Source of the DNA: Synechococcales cyanobacterium CRU_2_2
GTDB taxonomy: Bacteria; Cyanobacteriota; Cyanobacteriia; PCC-9006; JAAUQQ01
Direction of reading: 5' to 3'
Assembly: GCA_012034805.1 (NCBI GenBank)
Contig: JAAUOP010000027.1
Coordinates: 1 to 43,092 of the forward strand
Length of the DNA stretch: 43,092 bases
Part shown: positions 26,837 to 34,903 of the stretch, piece by piece
How positions within the stretch are numbered: position 1 is the stretch's first letter
How the letters are laid out: every line of letters begins with the position of its first letter
The notes under the pieces: model-generated
What the model saw: the letters and a program-made list of their open reading frames with translations, nothing else
The model's database searches: none
Told to the model about the DNA's origin: nothing
Made by a program: the position numbers and the translations under genes

Positions 26837-28488
26837 ATGAATACGATCGCTCGATTACCCCAGCCCGAAACCATCAAAGTCTCGGCGCTCCATGCCTATG
26901 CCTATTGTCCTCGGTTGTTCTATCTAGAAGAGGTGGAGGCACTGTATACCCAGGATGCGGCGGTGTTTGCGGGGCGGAAGTTGCATGAGGAACTGGAGGA
27001 GCAGGAGGATGGAACCTGGGAGGATTTGTTTCTCGAAAGTGTGGATCTGGGTCTGCGGGGGCGGGTGGATGCGTTGCGTCATCGGGATGGGCAGGTAATT
27101 CCCTATGAGCATAAGCGGGGGCGCTGTTACAGGGACGAGCAGAAGCAGCCCCAGGTTTGGGAGAGCGATCGCCTCCAGGTACTGGCCTATGCCTATCTGC
27201 TGGAGATGGCGCTGGGGGTGACAATCCAGGAAGGGCGGGTTCGCTACCATGCCGATAATGTATTGGTGCATGTGCCCTTGGATGATGCGGCGAGGGCCTG
27301 GGTGCGGGAGATGATCGATCGGGCGAGGACGCTGCGGAATTCGACTCACAGACCGCCTGTGACGGATAATGAGCGGCTTTGTACGAGATGTTCCCTTGCG
27401 CCTGTCTGTCTGCCGGAGGAGGCGAGATTGGCCCATGATAAAGAGTGGCAGCCTGTGCGGTTGTTTCCGGAGGATGACGATCGCATTGTTCTCCATGTGT
27501 TGGAGCCGGGGACAAGGGTGGGGCGGACGGGGGAGCAGATTAAGGTTTTGCGGTGCGGAGAGAAGAAGGCGGAGGTGATTCCGGCGCGGCAGGTGGGGCA
27601 GATTGTGTTGCATAGTTTTTCGCAGATTTCGACGCAGGCGTTGCATTTTTGTTCGGATCAGGAGATTGGGGTGCATCTGGTGTCGGGGGGTGGCAGGTAT
27701 TTGGGGAGTTTTGATTCGCGGCAGGGGAGTATTCAGCGGCGAATTGCGCAGTATGGGGCGTTGGTGCAGCCGGAAGTCTGCTTAGGGTTGGCGCGTCAGT
27801 TGGTGGTCTGTCGGGGGCGAAGTCAGCGGAAGTTTTTGATGCGGGGTTGTCGGGGCCGGGTGGTTCCGGAGTTGACGGCGGCGATCGCACAGATGAAGGC
27901 AGTGCTGAAGCAGGTGGGGAAGGCGGAGAGTTTGGGTTCGTTGTTGGGGTTGGAGGGAAATCTAGCGGCGACTTATTTTGGGGTGTTTGATCGTTTATTG
28001 AAGGATGTGGCGGCGGAGTTGCGGTTTGATGGGCGGAACGTCGGCCTCCGAAGGATCGAGTGAATGCGTTGTTGAGTTTTGGCTATGCGATGTTGATGAA
28101 GGATGTGATGAATTCTGTGTTGGCGGTAGGGCTGGAGCCTGCCTTAGGGTTTTATCATCAGCCGCGTACTCAGGCTCCGCCGTTGGCGTTGGATTTGATG
28201 GAGATTTTCCGGGTGCCTTTGGTGGACATGATTGTGGTGGCGTCGTTGAATCGGGGGATGTGGGATGCGAGTGAGGATTTTACGATTCGGGGCCAGCAGG
28301 TTTGGTTGAGTGATGCGGGGCGGCGGAAGTTTGTGAAGCTTTATGAGGAGCGGAAGGGGGAGTCTTGGAAGCATCCGGTGACGGGTTATTCGTTGACCTA
28401 TCGGCGGCTGATTGAGTTGGAGGTGAGGCTGTTGGAGAAGGAATGGATGGGTGAGGGTGGGTTGTTTGGGCAGTTGGTGGTGCGGTAG
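26837..28488 (+). pseudogene. cas4-cas1: Cas4-Cas1 fusion, single-base frameshift in the Cas1 part
   Basis: Residues 1-190 are Cas4: AYAYCPRLFYLEE, GLRGRVDAL, IPYEHKRG (D...ExK nuclease) and the iron-sulphur Cys set ending CTRCSLAPVCLPEE. Cas1 follows, with VGQIVLHSFSQISTQALHF, GGGRYLGSFDS and LLGLEGNLAATYFGVF (catalytic Glu). The frame breaks after FDGRN (28030-28041). The adjacent frame supplies the conserved RRPPKDRVNALLSFGYA, then GFYHQPR (metal-binding His) and LALDLMEIFR (Asp). Adding one base in GGAAC/GTCGG restores about 550 residues. As sequenced, the first product ends at 28063 without two metal ligands, so Cas1 integration should fail. Cas4-Cas1 trims and integrates PAM-bearing prespacers. 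The start is ATG 26837; a GTG lies 45 bp upstream. Confidence 0.92.
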
Positions 28489-28492
28489 TGAT

Positions 28493-28786
28493 ATGGCGGA
28501 ATTACGGCATGAGTATCTGATTTGTTATGACATTCGCTGTCCGAAGCGATGGCGGAAGGCGTTTAAGTTGTTGAAGGGGTATGGGGTGTCGGTGCAGTTG
28601 TCGATTTTTCGGGTGGCGTTGAGTCAGCGCGATCGCGAGAAGTTGCGGTGGGAGCTGGCAAAAATTCTGAAGCCTGAGGATGCGATTTTGCTGGTGGGGT
28701 TGTGTCATCGGTGTTGTGAGCGGGTGCCTTTGTATAACCGGGAGGGGGTTTGGGAGGAGCTGCAGCCGAGTTTTCGGGTGATTTAG
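28493..28786 (+). CDS. cas2: CRISPR adaptation protein Cas2
   Basis: A 97-residue ferredoxin-fold protein. The first strand HEYLICYDIRCPKRWRKAF carries the conserved Asp. The second half, GYGVSVQLSIFRVALSQRD, matches the usual QxSVF pattern, followed by DAILLVGLCHRCCERV. Cas2 dimers bridge two Cas1 dimers in spacer integration. It begins 4 bp after the cas1 stop. The start at 28493 (MAELRHEY) gives the normal Cas2 length; the frame is open upstream only as out-of-frame cas1 overlap. Strongly G-rich, T-rich codon use is shared with the cas1 part and unlike the earlier cas genes. Confidence 0.92.
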   Translation: MAELRHEYLICYDIRCPKRWRKAFKLLKGYGVSVQLSIFRVALSQRDREKLRWELAKILKPEDAILLVGLCHRCCERVPLYNREGVWEELQPSFRVI

Positions 28787-29045
28787 CAGGGATCGGTGGC
28801 TGTGGAGGTGGGGATAGGGGTGCGATCGATTGGAGTTCCTTTGGGAAGGAGATGATGGGGTGGAAGGGGGTGCGATCGATGCTTGTGGATCTGCTAGAAT
28901 GTCCTGAAGATGACGGTTTGGGTGTTTTTTTGAGGTTGTGTTGTATGGCTTTTGGGTGGCTTTTGCGAGGTTGCTTCTCGATGATGGGGGTATGCTTGCA
29001 AGGTTGCTTTAGAGGGCTTATGCAGCAGGCCTTTCAGGGCGCGCC
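28787..29045 (+). promoter_or_regulatory. Probable CRISPR leader between cas2 and the lone repeat
   Basis: A 259-bp non-coding stretch lying where type I leaders usually are. It is G/T-rich on the + strand, contains two GGTGCGATCGAT strings (28819 and 28870 areas) and a near-duplicate pair GCGAGGTTGCTT/GCAAGGTTGCTT at about 28967-29005. TAGAAT near 28897 is a possible -10. Leader status is inferred from position only. Confidence 0.4.
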
Positions 29046-29081
29046 GTGCCGAAACCATTGATGCCGTAAGGCGTTGAGCAC
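29046..29081 (+). CRISPR. Solitary 36-nt CRISPR-like repeat unit
   Basis: The unit begins GTGCCGAAACC and ends GGCGTTGAGCAC, so the termini GTGC and GCAC are complementary. Near the 3' side AUGCC-GUAA-GGCGU can form a 5-bp stem with a GUAA loop, leaving UUGAGCAC as a possible 8-nt handle, as expected for Cas6-processed repeats. It lies 259 bp after cas2 in the sense orientation. No second copy follows within the expected 35-40 bp, or anywhere else I could see in the window. So this is either the last repeat of a collapsed array or a chance palindrome. Confidence 0.5.
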
Positions 29082-29163
29082 TCGGCAACAGATATTTGAC
29101 CCACTCCTTTGATCTCAGGCTCCGCCGGGGCTACAACCACATCTTTCTTGACACTCCCCAGGC

Positions 29164-30369
29164 CTAAAGGGACGGGGATTCTTCTTTCATAGACGTGACT
29201 TTCCCCAATTGCCCAGAAGCAACTGACAAAGAGGTCTCATCTCCAGAAGCGTTCGGATCTTCGATCCAAGTTCCCGTATGCCCTACGGTACTTAATCCCA
29301 CAGAGAGGATATTCAACGCTGCATTGTGGTCTCTGTCTAGCTCGCACCCGCATCGACAAATATGGGTGCGAGTGGACAGTGACTTTTTCACTATCGTTCC
29401 GCAGCTTGAACAAGTCTGAGACGTGTATTGAGGCGGGACGGCAACCGTGACCCGACCAAACACGACGCCAAACCGTTCCACCCAAACTCGGAACTGATAC
29501 CAACCGGCATCAGAGATAGACTTTGCTAGACAATGGTTTTTGGCCATGTTCTTGATCCTCAAATCTTCGTAGGCAATCAAGTCGTTAGACTGAACTACGC
29601 ACCGTGCCAATTTCACAGCATGGTCTTTACGTTGCCTGCTTATCTTGAGGTCAAGCTTCGCCAAGCGAACCCTAGCGTTTTGTCGGTTGTTGCTCCCTTT
29701 CTGGGTTTTTGAGAATCGACGGGACAGCTTCTTTCTGCGCTTCTCAGCTTTCCGTAGAAATCTAGGATTCGGTTCCTTTTCACCATTGGAATCAGTGTAG
29801 AAATCTTGCAATCCCATATCCAACCCCATGGTCCGACCCGTGGGTTCTAGATACTCTTCCCGGTCTACTCGAACACAGAATTGAACATAGTAGCCGTCTG
29901 CTCTACGAACCAACCTCACCCGTTTAATCAGTTCCACAGGATAGAACGCCAAGTCATGAGAGCCGATTAATCTCAGATCACCAATTCCGCATTTATCCGT
30001 GAATCTAATCTTCTTGGGGCTCAAAAACTTCCACCCTGACGTTTTGTATTCCACAGAGCGAGAGTGTTTCTTGAACTTTGGGAACCCAACCGGATGAACT
30101 CCTTTCTTGCAGTTGTTGTAGAACTTAGAAATCGAAATCCATGCCCTGTCTGCCGCTGCCTGCCTAGCCATCGAGTTCAGGCTATTAGCAAACGGGAATT
30201 CTTTAGCCAAAACAGCACAGTACTTTTGCAAGTCATTTTGACCTGTCCCTTTGGCATCCATCCACAATCTCACCGCTTTGTTCCTGATGAACTGAGCAGT
30301 TCTAATTGCTTCGTCAATTGCAACGACTTGCTGGCTATTTGTTCTGGCTTTGAATTCTAGAACAAGCAT
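29164..30369 (-). CDS. tnpB: TnpB RNA-guided DNA endonuclease
   Basis: A 401-residue TnpB with the split RuvC nuclease intact: Asp in MGLDMGLQDFYT (about residue 190), Glu in LIAYEDLRIKNM (about residue 270), and Asp in the closing CELDRDHNAALNIL. The zinc finger is CSSCG...CRCGC between the second and third motifs. TnpB is guided by an omega RNA transcribed across its own 3' end and the element's right end, and cleaves targets beside a motif that equals the insertion target, which promotes element retention (established for other TnpB proteins). The right-end hairpin overlaps the last codons here, as expected for an omega-RNA scaffold. It lies 83 bp from the CRISPR-like repeat. Confidence 0.93.
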   Translation of the reverse strand: MLVLEFKARTNSQQVVAIDEAIRTAQFIRNKAVRLWMDAKGTGQNDLQKYCAVLAKEFPFANSLNSMARQAAADRAWISISKFYNNCKKGVHPVGFPKFKKHSRSVEYKTSGWKFLSPKKIRFTDKCGIGDLRLIGSHDLAFYPVELIKRVRLVRRADGYYVQFCVRVDREEYLEPTGRTMGLDMGLQDFYTDSNGEKEPNPRFLRKAEKRRKKLSRRFSKTQKGSNNRQNARVRLAKLDLKISRQRKDHAVKLARCVVQSNDLIAYEDLRIKNMAKNHCLAKSISDAGWYQFRVWVERFGVVFGRVTVAVPPQYTSQTCSSCGTIVKKSLSTRTHICRCGCELDRDHNAALNILSVGLSTVGHTGTWIEDPNASGDETSLSVASGQLGKVTSMKEESPSL

Positions 30370-30420
30370 TGTCTAACCTCCATGCTAAAGTTATACAGCC
30401 ACCAGATATCTAATGTCAAG

Positions 30421-30813
30421 ATGAAATTCAAATCCAATCAAAATATCGTCTATAACTGCCAGTATCACGTTGTATGGTGCGTCAAATACCGTCGAAAGCT
30501 TTTGACCGGGGATATTGAAACTAGGCTTAAAGAAATAATTCAAGCTGTAGCCGATGAATGCCGCTTTGGGATTTCGGAAATGGAGACCGATAAAGACCAT
30601 ATTCATCTACTAGTTAACTGTGATCCTCAATTCGGAATTCACAAATGCGTTAAACGAATGAAAGGTCGCAGTTCCAAAATCTTAAGAGACGAGTTTCCAC
30701 ACTTGAAAACTCGTCTCCCGTCGCTATGGACTAATTCGTACTTTGTTGCAACTGTCGGTGGTGCTCCAATTTCAGTCCTTAAGCAATATATTCGAGATCA
30801 GCAGCATAAATAA
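30421..30813 (+). CDS. tnpA: IS200/IS605 Y1 transposase TnpA
   Basis: About 130 residues from ATG 30421 (MKFKSNQNIVYNCQYHVVWC); the frame is open to ATG 30382, which would add 13. The HUH motif is DHIHLLVNC near residue 60, and the catalytic Tyr lies in VLKQYIRDQQ near the C-terminus. These proteins excise and insert single-stranded circles by Y1 chemistry. All family residues are present, so the element may still be mobile. The divergent start, about 50 bp from the tnpB start, means the two promoters overlap. Confidence 0.92.
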   Translation: MKFKSNQNIVYNCQYHVVWCVKYRRKLLTGDIETRLKEIIQAVADECRFGISEMETDKDHIHLLVNCDPQFGIHKCVKRMKGRSSKILRDEFPHLKTRLPSLWTNSYFVATVGGAPISVLKQYIRDQQHK

Positions 30814-30905
30814 TTGCTCCCTGTGGTCGCGCGGCTTATATCCCCATGTCTGAAGCCAGGGGCTTTACGCCGATCTCCGGTAAAACGCTTCAACCGATAT
30901 ATTCG

Positions 30906-32306
30906 TTACCTACAACCACAACCCAAACCACTACCCACAATGCCGCGCTGCTCTAGCCAAGCTGCCACCCGCAAAATCTTTGCCTCCTGGTAAGCCGCCC
31001 CAATCAGTTGCACACCCAACGGCAATTTCTGCCCTGCTAGCCATACCGGCACCGAAACCACCGGCAGACCCACGAACGAAATCGGTTGTGTATACAGTCC
31101 TAGGTGAGGTCTCACCGCCATGACCTCACCGCCGATCTCCACCGTCGCTTGTCCAATCGGCGTCGCGGCACAGGGCGTCGTCGGAGCCAGAATAACATCC
31201 ACCGTCTTGAACAGCTCCCGTAGCCGATCGCCATACCAGCGCCGAAACTTCTGCGCCTGCAAATACCAAGCATTTGGCACCAGTGCTCCTGCCAAGAATC
31301 GATCGCGAGTTGCCGGATCAAAATCCTGGGGTCGCCGCCGCAAATTTTCTAAATGCACCAGCCCCCCCTCGCTCGCCGTGATCACAAACGCCGCCGCCCG
31401 TGCCTGGGCCGCCCCTTCAATTTCCACCTCGCGATCGACTCCCAATTCCATCGCAATTCGCTGTACCACCAACTGTGACTGAGGTGTTCCACCCGACTGG
31501 AAATAGCCACCGGCGATCGCTAACCTGATCCCTTCAATCCCTTCATTCAGCCGAGGCAGACAAGCGTCCGGGGGGCGATCGCAACAAATCGGATCCCGTG
31601 TATCTTGACCCTGCAACAGATCAAACACCAGCGCCAAATCCCGCACCGACCTGGCCAACGGCCCAATGTGATCCAAACTGCTCGCCAGCGGAAACGTCCC
31701 CGCCCGTGACAAGCGGCCATAGGTGGGCTTCAGGCCAAACACACCGCACAGGGCCGCAGGTACCCGAATGGATCCGTTCGTATCGCTGCCCAAAGCCAGC
31801 GGCACCAGCCCCGCCGCCACCGCCGCCGCTGACCCGCCCGAGGATCCCCCCGCAATCCGACTGAGGTCATGGGGATTGTGGGTCGGGCCATAGTGGGCAT
31901 TTTCGGTGACAAAGCCGTAGGCGTATTCATCCATGTTGAGCGCCCCCACCAGGATCGCCCCAGCTGCCTTGAGGCGAGCGATCGCCGTCGCATCCTGTGC
32001 AGCGGGGCGGGCCTCGGCCTGGATCTTTGACCCCGCTAGGGTGGTTACGCCTGCAATGTCAAACAAATTTTTGACCGCAAAGGGGACTCCCTCGAGTGGT
32101 AACTCTGGACCTCCCTGGCCCGATGCCCGCAGATGATCGAGCGCTTGGGCCGTGGCGATCGCCGCTTCTGCCAAGACCGCCGTAAAACAGTTCAAGGCCG
32201 GGTCGCGCTCCGCGATGGTCGTTAACGTCTGGGCGACGAGAGCTTGGGTTGTCATTTCGCCTTGGCTGAGGGCAAGGCGAAGGGCTACGGCGTCAGGGTG
32301 GGTCAT
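30906..32306 (-). CDS. atzE: AtzE-family amidase (amidase-signature hydrolase)
   Basis: A 466-residue amidase-signature enzyme with the full triad: Lys in FAVKNLFDIAG (about residue 80), cis-Ser in IAGGSSGGSAAAVAAG (about residue 155), and nucleophile Ser in GSDTNGSIRVPAA (about residue 178). The overall layout resembles GatA, but the short C-terminus and the neighbouring small partner fit AtzE, the 1-carboxybiuret hydrolase of s-triazine mineralisation. Chromosomal homologues without triazine genes may act in nitrogen or urea-related degradation (inference). The partner gene lies 50 bp upstream on the same strand. The stop is 26 bp from the presumed IS605 end, so the insertion just missed this gene. 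Confidence 0.85.
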   Translation of the reverse strand: MTHPDAVALRLALSQGEMTTQALVAQTLTTIAERDPALNCFTAVLAEAAIATAQALDHLRASGQGGPELPLEGVPFAVKNLFDIAGVTTLAGSKIQAEARPAAQDATAIARLKAAGAILVGALNMDEYAYGFVTENAHYGPTHNPHDLSRIAGGSSGGSAAAVAAGLVPLALGSDTNGSIRVPAALCGVFGLKPTYGRLSRAGTFPLASSLDHIGPLARSVRDLALVFDLLQGQDTRDPICCDRPPDACLPRLNEGIEGIRLAIAGGYFQSGGTPQSQLVVQRIAMELGVDREVEIEGAAQARAAAFVITASEGGLVHLENLRRRPQDFDPATRDRFLAGALVPNAWYLQAQKFRRWYGDRLRELFKTVDVILAPTTPCAATPIGQATVEIGGEVMAVRPHLGLYTQPISFVGLPVVSVPVWLAGQKLPLGVQLIGAAYQEAKILRVAAWLEQRGIVGSGLGCGCR

Positions 32307-32355
32307 CGGGATCCTTGCATTTTTTTCCTGAATTTTTATTCCTGAGTTTCTATTC

Positions 32356-32568
32356 CTAAGGCTCGAAGCGGGGAGCTGGATCCAAGCTTGGGGGAAGCTC
32401 CCAGGTGAGTAGCGGGCCTGCCAGGGCTGCCAGCATCAGCCAGTTTTGCCCCACAGCTGCCACGGATTCTGGGGGAAGTTGCAGGTCAAGCTGCTGGGCC
32501 AGGGCTTGAACCAGCTCTAGGCAGAGCGCAAGGCTTTCGGTAGACTCAGGGCCTTCAGGATGGGACAT
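32356..32568 (-). CDS. atzG: AtzG-like small subunit (DUF4089)
   Basis: A 70-residue helical protein: ESLALCLELVQALAQQLDL, then LPPESVAAVGQNWLMLAAL and a Pro-rich end APRFEP. Small DUF4089 proteins of this shape pair with AtzE as the AtzG subunit and stabilise it, in a way comparable to GatC with GatA. It is placed directly upstream of the amidase, the order found in known atzG-atzE pairs. It is recognised by length, composition and position, so the call is less sure than that of AtzE. Confidence 0.75.
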   Translation of the reverse strand: MSHPEGPESTESLALCLELVQALAQQLDLQLPPESVAAVGQNWLMLAALAGPLLTWELPPSLDPAPRFEP

Positions 32569-32648
32569 GGGCGATCGCGACCAAAGAGGACAAAAACAAA
32601 AGGGGACAAAAATAAAAAAGACAAAATACGGTGTCTATACGGGTGTCA

Positions 32649-32735
32649 GTGTAGGTCTTGGGCGTCGATCTCGGGTGCGGGTCTTGGGCGTCGGTCTTAG
32701 GCGTGGGTCTTAGGCGTGGGTCTTAGGCGTGGGGG
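32649..32735. repeat. 13-bp tandem repeat, about six and a half units
   Basis: Head-to-tail units related to GCGTGGGTCTTAG. The leftmost three are diverged (GTGTAGGTCTTGG, GCGTCGATCTCGG, GTGCGGGTCTTGG) and the right-hand ones are nearly identical, which suggests recent expansion at the right side. Confidence 0.9.
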
Positions 32736-32915
32736 GTCAAACCCATGCTGATTCAAGCCCTTGCCTCACTTATTCATTTTTCTTTATTGAGACTTTAGTC
32801 TTTCTGCAATGCCCGCAAAATTACTCAAGCCTAGACAGGCTGTGGGATCTGGGGATATTTCCGTAGTAATCCGAAAGACCATGGATGTTTTTTTGCAAAG
32901 AACAAGAGAAATTGC

Positions 32916-32943
32916 TTGCCATGAGTAATATTTTGTACATAAT
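32916..32943 (+). promoter_or_regulatory. Candidate sigma-70-type promoter of a short orphan transcript
   Basis: TTGCCA (32916-32921) and CATAAT (32938-32943) are separated by 16 bp. A start near 32950 would run into the terminator at 32969, giving an RNA of only about 40 nt. Confidence 0.4.
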
Positions 32944-32968
32944 GGTTATAGATGCACCCTGAGTTGAC

Positions 32969-32993
32969 CCCCGGCGATGAGCTGGGGTTTTTT
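32969..32993 (+). terminator. Rho-independent terminator
   Basis: The stem CCCCGGC/GCTGGGG with a GATGA loop (7 pairs, including one G-U) is directly followed by T6. No gene ends just before it on the + strand; the nearest CDS there is on the opposite strand. It therefore closes a short non-coding transcript, or insulates the membrane protein gene from read-through. Confidence 0.75.
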
Positions 32994-33348
32994 CTTCCCG
33001 TCACCCTTGGACTGCGTTTTGCTGCGATCGCATAAATCCTCGCATCCCTGATTGGCAGGGCAGAGTTGATTCAACAGCATTGACGTTCTCCGAGATCATA
33101 TCCCCAACCTACTCGCGACTTCCGCAATTTTGTCCGCGATCGAGCTTCTCCGTATGTCGATTTTGCATGTTTTGCTTTGGGAGATGCAATCGACCGTACG
33201 GAGATGGCCACATACTGAATACTGAGATCTGAATACTGAGATGATGTCCATCTGAAGTCCACTCGGATTCAGGCCCTAGGGCACTTGTAAAACCGAAACG
33301 CGAGCCTGCATACTCGTAAAGTTCGCGCTAGAAGTCAGGCTGAGTGCT

Positions 33349-34821
33349 ATGAACTTGCGATCTGTGCGAGGGCTATCCCCTTCCAAAAGATTTTCCCAGA
33401 TTTCGCCGCTGGTGCTCTGGAGCCGACGACTGCTGACGTTGGTTGTTGCGTTCAACTATGCCCTGGTGCTATTTGATCTGAGCTACGTCCCCTGGCGCAA
33501 TTTTTGGCTCCACGGCACAGTGCAGGTGGCTGGTATCAAGTTGCAAGTGCCCTTTGTGACGCGGGTGACGCCACTGTACGATCGGATCAAGGGCATTGAG
33601 CCAAACCGTGAAACGGACCAATATTTGCACCGGGTCGATCGGCTCAAACGTGAGCTTGCCGATGAATCCGGAGCGGGGATTCGCCCAACCCTTCAGGTGC
33701 TGCGAACCTCTAGTGCGGAGATCATTGAGGAAAATCCCTTCGGGGCAGTGGGTAAATCTGGCACGCTGGAAAAAATTAAGAACCGGATGCGCGATCGCAC
33801 CGGTCTCGACTCCGCCAAACAAGCCTTCGATCAATTCTGGAGCACCGACAACCTCACGCCCCAGCGTCGGTCGGAAGAGTTGGCCTTTTTCGACCAAAAA
33901 ATCCGTCCCTTGATCGAAACCAACTACTACCGGGGCATTGGCGAAAATGGCAAATTCGTCGATCGCTTCTGGCGCGTTGATCTTTGGTTTCAACTGTTCT
34001 TTGGCCTCGAACTGCTCAGCCGGGTTTATGGGATCAAGCGCCGTCACCCGAGTTTGGGCTGGCGCGAGGCCCTGCTCTGGCGCTGGTACGATCTGGTGCT
34101 GTTTTTGCCGCTATGGCGTTGGCTGCGGCTATTGCCCCTGCTGGTGCGGCTCCAGTCTTCGCGCCTGCTCGACCTCGAACCGGTGCGCAGCCAGGTCAGC
34201 CGAGGGTTTGTGGGCGTTTTTGCGGGCGAGCTGCTCGAAGTGATCGCGATTCAAACCATTAATCAACTTCAGGCTGGCGTGCGGCGGGGGGATTTAAAGT
34301 CGCTGCTCAATGCCACACAAAATCCCTACGTTGACCTCAACGACACCAACGAAATTGAAGTCTTAGCCCGACGGCTGTCAGAAATCTTGGTCTATCAAGT
34401 TTTGCCCAAGCTTCAACCCAACCTGGAGGCGCTGCTGCAGCAAAATTTGCTCCATACGCTCCAAAGATTGCCTGCTTACACCATGCTGCAAACGCTGCCC
34501 GGCTTTAACCTGGTGCCCAATCGGTTGACCCAGCAGTTGGCTTCAGGCTTTTCCCAGGCACTCACGACCGTTTCCCAGGGCACCTATGACACCCTTGCCG
34601 TGCAAGATCCCGCCGCCGCCAACCTGACGGAGCAGTTGGTGCGCCAATTTACCCTTGCCCTGACCGAAGCCCTGTCTGACCAAAATACGCTTCAGGAAAT
34701 CCAGACGCTGATTTGCGATCTGCTTGAGGAATGGAAAGTGAACTACGTTCGTCGGATTGCCGATGCGGACTTTGAAGGCGTGCTGGAGGAAGCACAGCTG
34801 CTCAGCCGGCCTCCGTCTTGA
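33349..34821 (+). CDS. Cyanobacterial membrane protein of unknown function
   Basis: 490 residues, not recognised as a named family. A hydrophobic segment near residues 28-47 (TLVVAFNYALVLFDLSYV) could be a membrane anchor. Residues 60-200 are charged and probably outside the membrane. A second hydrophobic part at 205-270 (LWFQLFFGLELLSRVYGIKR, then LVLFLPLWRWLRLLPLLVRL) has Arg-spaced helices somewhat like S3-S4 segments of voltage-gated channels. The C-terminal 200 residues are helical (LPKLQPNLEALLQQNLLHTL). No pore signature is visible, so a channel role is a guess. It ends before the rimP leader. Confidence 0.7.
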   Translation: MNLRSVRGLSPSKRFSQISPLVLWSRRLLTLVVAFNYALVLFDLSYVPWRNFWLHGTVQVAGIKLQVPFVTRVTPLYDRIKGIEPNRETDQYLHRVDRLKRELADESGAGIRPTLQVLRTSSAEIIEENPFGAVGKSGTLEKIKNRMRDRTGLDSAKQAFDQFWSTDNLTPQRRSEELAFFDQKIRPLIETNYYRGIGENGKFVDRFWRVDLWFQLFFGLELLSRVYGIKRRHPSLGWREALLWRWYDLVLFLPLWRWLRLLPLLVRLQSSRLLDLEPVRSQVSRGFVGVFAGELLEVIAIQTINQLQAGVRRGDLKSLLNATQNPYVDLNDTNEIEVLARRLSEILVYQVLPKLQPNLEALLQQNLLHTLQRLPAYTMLQTLPGFNLVPNRLTQQLASGFSQALTTVSQGTYDTLAVQDPAAANLTEQLVRQFTLALTEALSDQNTLQEIQTLICDLLEEWKVNYVRRIADADFEGVLEEAQLLSRPPS

Positions 34822-34903
34822 TCTCGTTGTGAGTCGTGTGCGGTTGCTGCGAGGTTGTGACTGGGGCAGGCGGAGCCTAGATTCTGTGCCGGTTCTGACC
34901 AAA

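Larger units (their letters stand above)
29148..30879. mobile_element. IS605-type insertion sequence with divergent tnpA and tnpB
   Basis: About 1.73 kb bearing an intact HUH transposase gene (tnpA, + strand) and an intact tnpB (minus strand), head to head as in IS605. The tnpB-side end has a hairpin (CCCCAGG...GACGGGG, 29156-29177) next to TTGACACTCCCC. On the minus strand this ends in TCAA, the cleavage sequence known for the right end of IS608. The tnpA side has a hairpin (CCCC...GGGG, 30842-30862) and abuts GTAA on the + strand (TTAC on the minus strand) at 30880-30883, the target tetranucleotide of that group. IS605-type elements make no target duplication, so boundaries are inferred from these motifs. 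Both genes look functional. Confidence 0.8.
32569..33348. other. 780-bp intergenic region without a convincing gene
   Basis: Between the divergently read atzG and the membrane protein gene. It holds a 13-bp tandem repeat (32649-32735), a promoter-like pair followed at once by a strong terminator (32916-32993), and otherwise low-information sequence. A 63-codon minus-strand ORF at 33071-33262 lacks any recognisable feature, and I do not treat it as a gene. Confidence 0.6.

Noticed and set aside
29082..29147. A second, degenerate CRISPR repeat between the lone repeat and the IS
   Set aside because: I compared the 66 bp with the 36-nt unit and found no convincing match beyond short strings.
30880..30905. 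CRISPR repeat on the far side of the IS605 element
   Set aside because: Only 26 bp separate the IS end from the amidase stop, and they do not resemble the repeat.
33071..33262. 63-codon minus-strand ORF in the 780-bp gap
   Set aside because: No recognisable domain, no ribosome site, and no support from context.
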